This document shows, piece after piece, positions 15,550 to 18,550 of a stretch of 18,550 nt of DNA. The notes beneath the pieces were generated by a model. The model had not been told where the DNA came from. It saw only the letters and a list, made by a program, of their open reading frames with translations, and did not search any database. The position numbers and the translations under genes were made by a program. This DNA is from Zetaproteobacteria bacterium (GTDB lineage Bacteria; Pseudomonadota; Zetaproteobacteria; Mariprofundales; Mariprofundaceae): assembly GCA_021545595.1 (NCBI GenBank), contig JAJRVG010000113.1, positions 1-18,550 on the forward strand, in the 5' to 3' direction. Positions within the stretch are counted from its first letter, which is position 1. Each line of letters begins with the position of its first letter.

Positions 15550-15788
15550 GCCAGCCCGTTTAGAAAATATCAGCAGACATAAAACAGACAGATATACCGT
15601 TTATCTGTTCCGGTCTGTATGCGTGTCTGAAGGGGCTCATCATTCAGGATATTTTCAGTTGATATGTCGTGCAGATTGAAGGTGTCTGTTTCCTTTTTTT
15701 TAAACAGTTTTAGCAACTTCGTATACTCCTGAAAAGGCTTGCTGGAAAGTGGTGTTACGGCACCGTTATTGTGCACGTATTGAAGCGG
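15550..15788. other. Gene-free region before the str promoter
   Basis: I see no convincing gene. A hairpin-capable stretch lies at 15584-15618: ACAGA with TCTGT around CAGATA with TATCTG. It might end the preceding transcript, but no T-run follows. A T-rich stretch lies near 15692-15700. A 68-codon minus-strand frame (15570-15776) lacks a ribosome binding site and any recognisable motif. Confidence 0.5.
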
Positions 15789-15817
15789 TTGACAGCGAAA
15801 GGATGCGCCACTATGGT
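15789..15817 (+). promoter_or_regulatory. Predicted strong promoter of the str (rpsL-rpsG-fusA) operon
   Basis: A consensus -35 TTGACA (15789-15794) and a -10 TATGGT (15812-15817) are separated by 17 bp. The bases after the -10 are GC-rich (TCGCGACCC), a discriminator typical of stringently controlled ribosomal promoters. The start would be near 15824. Confidence 0.8.
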
Positions 15818-15822
15818 TCGCG

Positions 15823-15869
15823 ACCCTTCGAGATGCGGCCTGAATCCGGTGCCCTGTTTCAGGAAGGGT
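15823..15869 (+). promoter_or_regulatory. Structured 5' leader of the str mRNA
   Basis: ACCCTT (15823-15828) pairs with AAGGGT (15864-15869), and inside it CCTGAA (15839-15844) pairs with TTCAGG (15858-15863). The stems are separated by a ten-base bulge on the 5' side. The structure would begin at the mRNA 5' end and finish about 12 bases before the rpsL ribosome binding site. It might stabilise the message or bind a ribosomal protein; the latter is inference. Confidence 0.45.
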
Positions 15870-15891
15870 TTAGTTTGGAGAAGAGGTAACG

Positions 15892-16263
15892 ATGCCAACA
15901 ATTAACCAACTGGTTCGCAAGAGCCGTAAGGATAAGCGGAAGATCAACAAGGTTCCGGCACTGCAGGCATGTCCGCAGCGTCGTGGTGTCTGCACACGTG
16001 TGTACACAACAACACCTAAGAAGCCTAACTCCGCACTGCGTAAAGTGGCTCGTGTACGTCTGACCAATGGTCATGAAGTGACTGCATATATTCCAGGTGA
16101 AGGCCACAAGCTTCAGGAGCACTCGGTTGTTCTTATTCGTGGTGGCCGTGTGAAGGATTTGCCGGGTGTGCGTTATCATGTTCTGCGTGGTGTTTTGGAT
16201 ACTACCGGTGTTGAAGGTCGTAAGCAGGCGCGTTCCAAGTACGGCGCCAAGCGTCCGAAGTAA
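15892..16263 (+). CDS. rpsL: Ribosomal protein S12
   Basis: A 123-residue small-subunit protein at the decoding centre. It starts MPTINQLVRKSRKDKR and contains TTPKKPNSALRKVARVRL and RVKDLPGVRYHVLRG. The lysines where streptomycin-resistance changes usually arise (equivalents of 43 and 88) are wild type. AAGAGG at 15881-15886 is the ribosome binding site. First gene of the operon, 17 bp before rpsG. Confidence 0.98.
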   Translation: MPTINQLVRKSRKDKRKINKVPALQACPQRRGVCTRVYTTTPKKPNSALRKVARVRLTNGHEVTAYIPGEGHKLQEHSVVLIRGGRVKDLPGVRYHVLRGVLDTTGVEGRKQARSKYGAKRPK

Positions 16264-16280
16264 GTCGAGGAGTTTGAGTT

Positions 16281-16751
16281 ATGCCACGTAAAGGTCCTGC
16301 CCCACGTCGTCCGATTACTCTGGATGCCAAGTATGGCGATGCAAAGGTGTCGACGGTTGTCAATAAGGTCATGCTGGATGGCAAGAAGGCCAAGGCTGAG
16401 AGTATTGTGTATGGCGCTATGGAGCTTGCAGCACAAAAGACCGGCACTGATGCACTGGCTTGTCTGCATAACGCGCTTGAGGCAGTGCGTCCGTTGGTAG
16501 AGGTGAAGTCCCGCCGCGTGGGTGGTGCTACCTATCAGGTTCCGATCGAAGTGAGTGATCGTCGCCAGCAGTCACTGGCTGTGCGCTGGTTGATTGAGTA
16601 TTCGCGCCAGCGTTCTGAGCACACCATGGCCGAGCGTCTGGGGAATGAGATAATTGATGCGGTAAATGAGCGTGGCGCTGCTTTCAAAAAGCGTGACGAG
16701 ACCCACCGCATGGCAGAGGCGAACAAGGCATTCTCACATTTTCGTTGGTAA
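16281..16751 (+). CDS. rpsG: Ribosomal protein S7
   Basis: A 156-residue protein that organises the head of the 30S subunit by binding the 3' domain of 16S rRNA. It starts MPRKGPAPRRP and has YGAMELAAQKTG, VEVKSRRVGGATYQVPIEV and MAEANKAFSHFRW at the end. GAGGAG at 16266-16271 precedes ATG 16281. The 17-bp rpsL-rpsG gap is too short for the extended S7 target found in E. coli. The gap to fusA (68 bp) is AT-rich and otherwise bare. Confidence 0.97.
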   Translation: MPRKGPAPRRPITLDAKYGDAKVSTVVNKVMLDGKKAKAESIVYGAMELAAQKTGTDALACLHNALEAVRPLVEVKSRRVGGATYQVPIEVSDRRQQSLAVRWLIEYSRQRSEHTMAERLGNEIIDAVNERGAAFKKRDETHRMAEANKAFSHFRW

Positions 16752-16819
16752 TTGTTCGTTAGTTTTTAGTGTTTAGTTTTATTTGTTCTAAATAGATTTG
16801 GTAAGAGGAGAAGTTGATC

Positions 16820-18550
16820 GTGGCTAGAAAGACACCACTTGAGCGCGTGCGTAATATTGGCATTATGGCTCACATTGATGCGGGTAAGACCACAACAACT
16901 GAGCGTATTCTCTTCTATACCGGTGTATCCCATAAAATTGGTGAAGTTCATGATGGCGCAGCTACAATGGACTGGATGGAGCAGGAGCAGGAGCGTGGTA
17001 TTACCATCACCTCTGCTGCAACAACCTGTACCTGGGATAATCATCTGATCAATATTATTGACACCCCTGGCCACGTTGACTTTACCATTGAGGTAGAGCG
17101 TTCCCTGCGTGTGCTGGACGGTGCTGTAGGTGTCTTCTGTGCTGTAGGCGGCGTTGAGCCACAGTCTGAGACTGTTTGGCGCCAGGCTGATCGCTACAAT
17201 GTCCCCCGTCTTGCCTTTGTTAATAAGATGGATCGTACCGGTGCGGAATACTTTCGCGTGGTTGGCGAGATTGCTGAACGTCTGGGCCATAATGCGGTTC
17301 CCCTGAATATCCCGATCGGCAATGAAGAGAACTTCAAGGGCGTGGTAGATCTCGTTCGTATGAAGGCAATCGTCTGGAATGATGAAGCCATGGGTGCGGA
17401 GTACGCTGTTGAAGATATTCCGGCTGACCTGCAGGAGCAGGCTGATGAGTATCGTGAGAAGCTTCTGGATGCCGTGCTAATTTATGATGAAGAGCTGATG
17501 GAGAAGTATCTCGAAGGCGAAGAGGTTTCCGAAGAGCCTCTGAAAGAGTGTATCCGTAAGGCCGTTCTTTCTATTGAAGTGATCCCTGTTCTTTGCGGCA
17601 CGGCTTTCAAGAACAAAGGTGTTCAGACACTGCTTGACGCTGTGGTTGATTTCATGCCTGCACCTGTTGATGTTCCTGCTATTACAGGGCACTTGATGGA
17701 TTCTGAAGAGGAGGCAACGCGCCCATCATCGGATGATGAGCCGTTTTCATCTCTGGCATTCAAGGTGATGACAGACCCGTTTGTGGGCACCCTGACCTTT
17801 TTCCGGGTCTACTCCGGCACGCTTGAGGCTGGCTCCTATGTATTGAACTCCGTGAAAAACAAGCGTGAACGTATCGGCCGTATTCTACAGATGCATGCCA
17901 ATGATCGTACTGAAATCAAAGAGGTCCGTGCCGGTGATATCGCTGCAGCTGTGGGACTGAAGCTTACAACTACTGGTGATACTCTTTGCGATATGGATCA
18001 TCCTGTGGTTCTGGAGCGTATGGAGTTCCCTGATCCTGTGATCTCTGTGGCGATTGAGCCAAAGACCAAGGCAGACCAGGAGAAGATGGGCGTGGCGCTT
18101 GGTAAGCTTGCTGCTGAAGATCCATCTTTCCGTGTGCATACCGACGAAGAGAGTGGCCAGACCATTATCTCCGGTATGGGTGAGCTCCACCTGGAGATCA
18201 TCGTTGATCGGATGCAGCGTGAATTCAGTGTGGACGCAAATATTGGTAAGCCTCAGGTAGCATACCGTGAAACTATTCGTGGCAAAACCAAAGTTGAAGG
18301 CAAGTTCGTGCGTCAGTCCGGTGGTCGTGGTCAGTTTGGCCATGTATGGCTCGAAATTGAACCACTTGAAGCTGGCGGCGCCGGTTTTGAGTTTGTGGAT
18401 GCAATTTCTGGCGGTTCTGTTCCTCGCGAATATATTCCTGCTGTTGGCAAGGGTTGTGAAGAGGCGATGCAGAACGGTGTTATGGCCGGCTTCCCAATGG
18501 TAGATATTAAGGTGACACTGGTTGACGGCTCTTACCATGATGTCGACTCA
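16820..18550 (+). CDS. fusA: Translation elongation factor G (3' end outside window)
   Basis: A GTPase that drives translocation and, with RRF, ribosome recycling. Translation from GTG 16820 is open to the window edge, giving 577 of about 690-700 residues. G motifs are visible: AHIDAGKTT at 17-25, RGITITSAA, DTPGHVDF, NKMD and GTAFKN. Domains II and III follow, with SGMGELHLEIIVDR, then the start of domain IV. AGGAG at 16806-16810 supports the GTG; no upstream in-frame ATG fits. Third gene of the str operon; tuf would be expected beyond the edge. Confidence 0.97.
   Translation, partial: MARKTPLERVRNIGIMAHIDAGKTTTTERILFYTGVSHKIGEVHDGAATMDWMEQEQERGITITSAATTCTWDNHLINIIDTPGHVDFTIEVERSLRVLDGAVGVFCAVGGVEPQSETVWRQADRYNVPRLAFVNKMDRTGAEYFRVVGEIAERLGHNAVPLNIPIGNEENFKGVVDLVRMKAIVWNDEAMGAEYAVEDIPADLQEQADEYREKLLDAVLIYDEELMEKYLEGEEVSEEPLKECIRKAVLSIEVIPVLCGTAFKNKGVQTLLDAVVDFMPAPVDVPAITGHLMDSEEEATRPSSDDEPFSSLAFKVMTDPFVGTLTFFRVYSGTLEAGSYVLNSVKNKRERIGRILQMHANDRTEIKEVRAGDIAAAVGLKLTTTGDTLCDMDHPVVLERMEFPDPVISVAIEPKTKADQEKMGVALGKLAAEDPSFRVHTDEESGQTIISGMGELHLEIIVDRMQREFSVDANIGKPQVAYRETIRGKTKVEGKFVRQSGGRGQFGHVWLEIEPLEAGGAGFEFVDAISGGSVPREYIPAVGKGCEEAMQNGVMAGFPMVDIKVTLVDGSYHDVDS

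Noticed and set aside
15570..15776. A 68-codon minus-strand frame in the gap before the str promoter
   Set aside because: No ribosome binding site, no recognisable motif, low-complexity lysine stretch from a T-run; not supported as a gene.

Overview
The window is a chromosomal segment of a Gram-negative proteobacterium. The protein families (a Xanthomonas-type SUF regulator, RpfF/RpfC, NnrS, a proteobacterial str operon) point to a gamma- or zeta-proteobacterium. That placement is inference; the sequence alone does not fix the genus. It reads as core genome, but the left half carries many short intergenic repeats and scars.

Layout: (1) 1-476 holds the tail of an IS1595/ISXO2-type transposase and then gene-free DNA with a double-hairpin dispersed repeat. 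(2) 477-7840 is a SUF iron-sulfur assembly operon: promoter with an overlapping dyad, Rrf2-family regulator, sufB, sufC, sufD, sufS, sufU, sufT and a Rieske-type ferredoxin. sufB has an in-frame TAG where a Trp is expected, and its last 22 codons are present twice. Four intergenic gaps in this operon carry repeat or hairpin elements. (3) 7897-11350 is a convergent pair matching RpfC (five-helix hybrid sensor kinase) and RpfF (synthase of diffusible signal factor, DSF, a cis-2-unsaturated fatty acid). The kinase reading frame is cut by an in-frame TAA just after the Hpt histidine, and the matching C-terminal tail continues beyond it. A strong hairpin lies between the two genes. (4) 11499-12964 is nnrS plus a 74-codon gene of unknown function, divergent from rpfF. 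(5) 13076-15549 is a two-gene unit: an exported M48 metalloprotease with TPR-like repeats, overlapping by 4 nt an exported protein of unknown function. (6) 15550-18550 is the str operon, with a near-consensus promoter, a structured leader, rpsL, rpsG and fusA, which runs off the right edge.

How they work together: SufS takes sulfur from cysteine, SufU probably relays it, SufBCD builds the cluster, SufT helps maturation, and the Rieske ferredoxin is a likely electron carrier in the same operon. RpfF makes and RpfC senses a fatty-acid signal, so the window joins Fe-S biogenesis and cell-cell signalling head to tail on one strand. The downstream RpfG response regulator is not in the window. The most notable observations are the RpfC/RpfF pair beside the SUF operon, the two in-frame nonsense codons (sufB and rpfC), and the sufB tail duplication whose copies differ only at synonymous positions.
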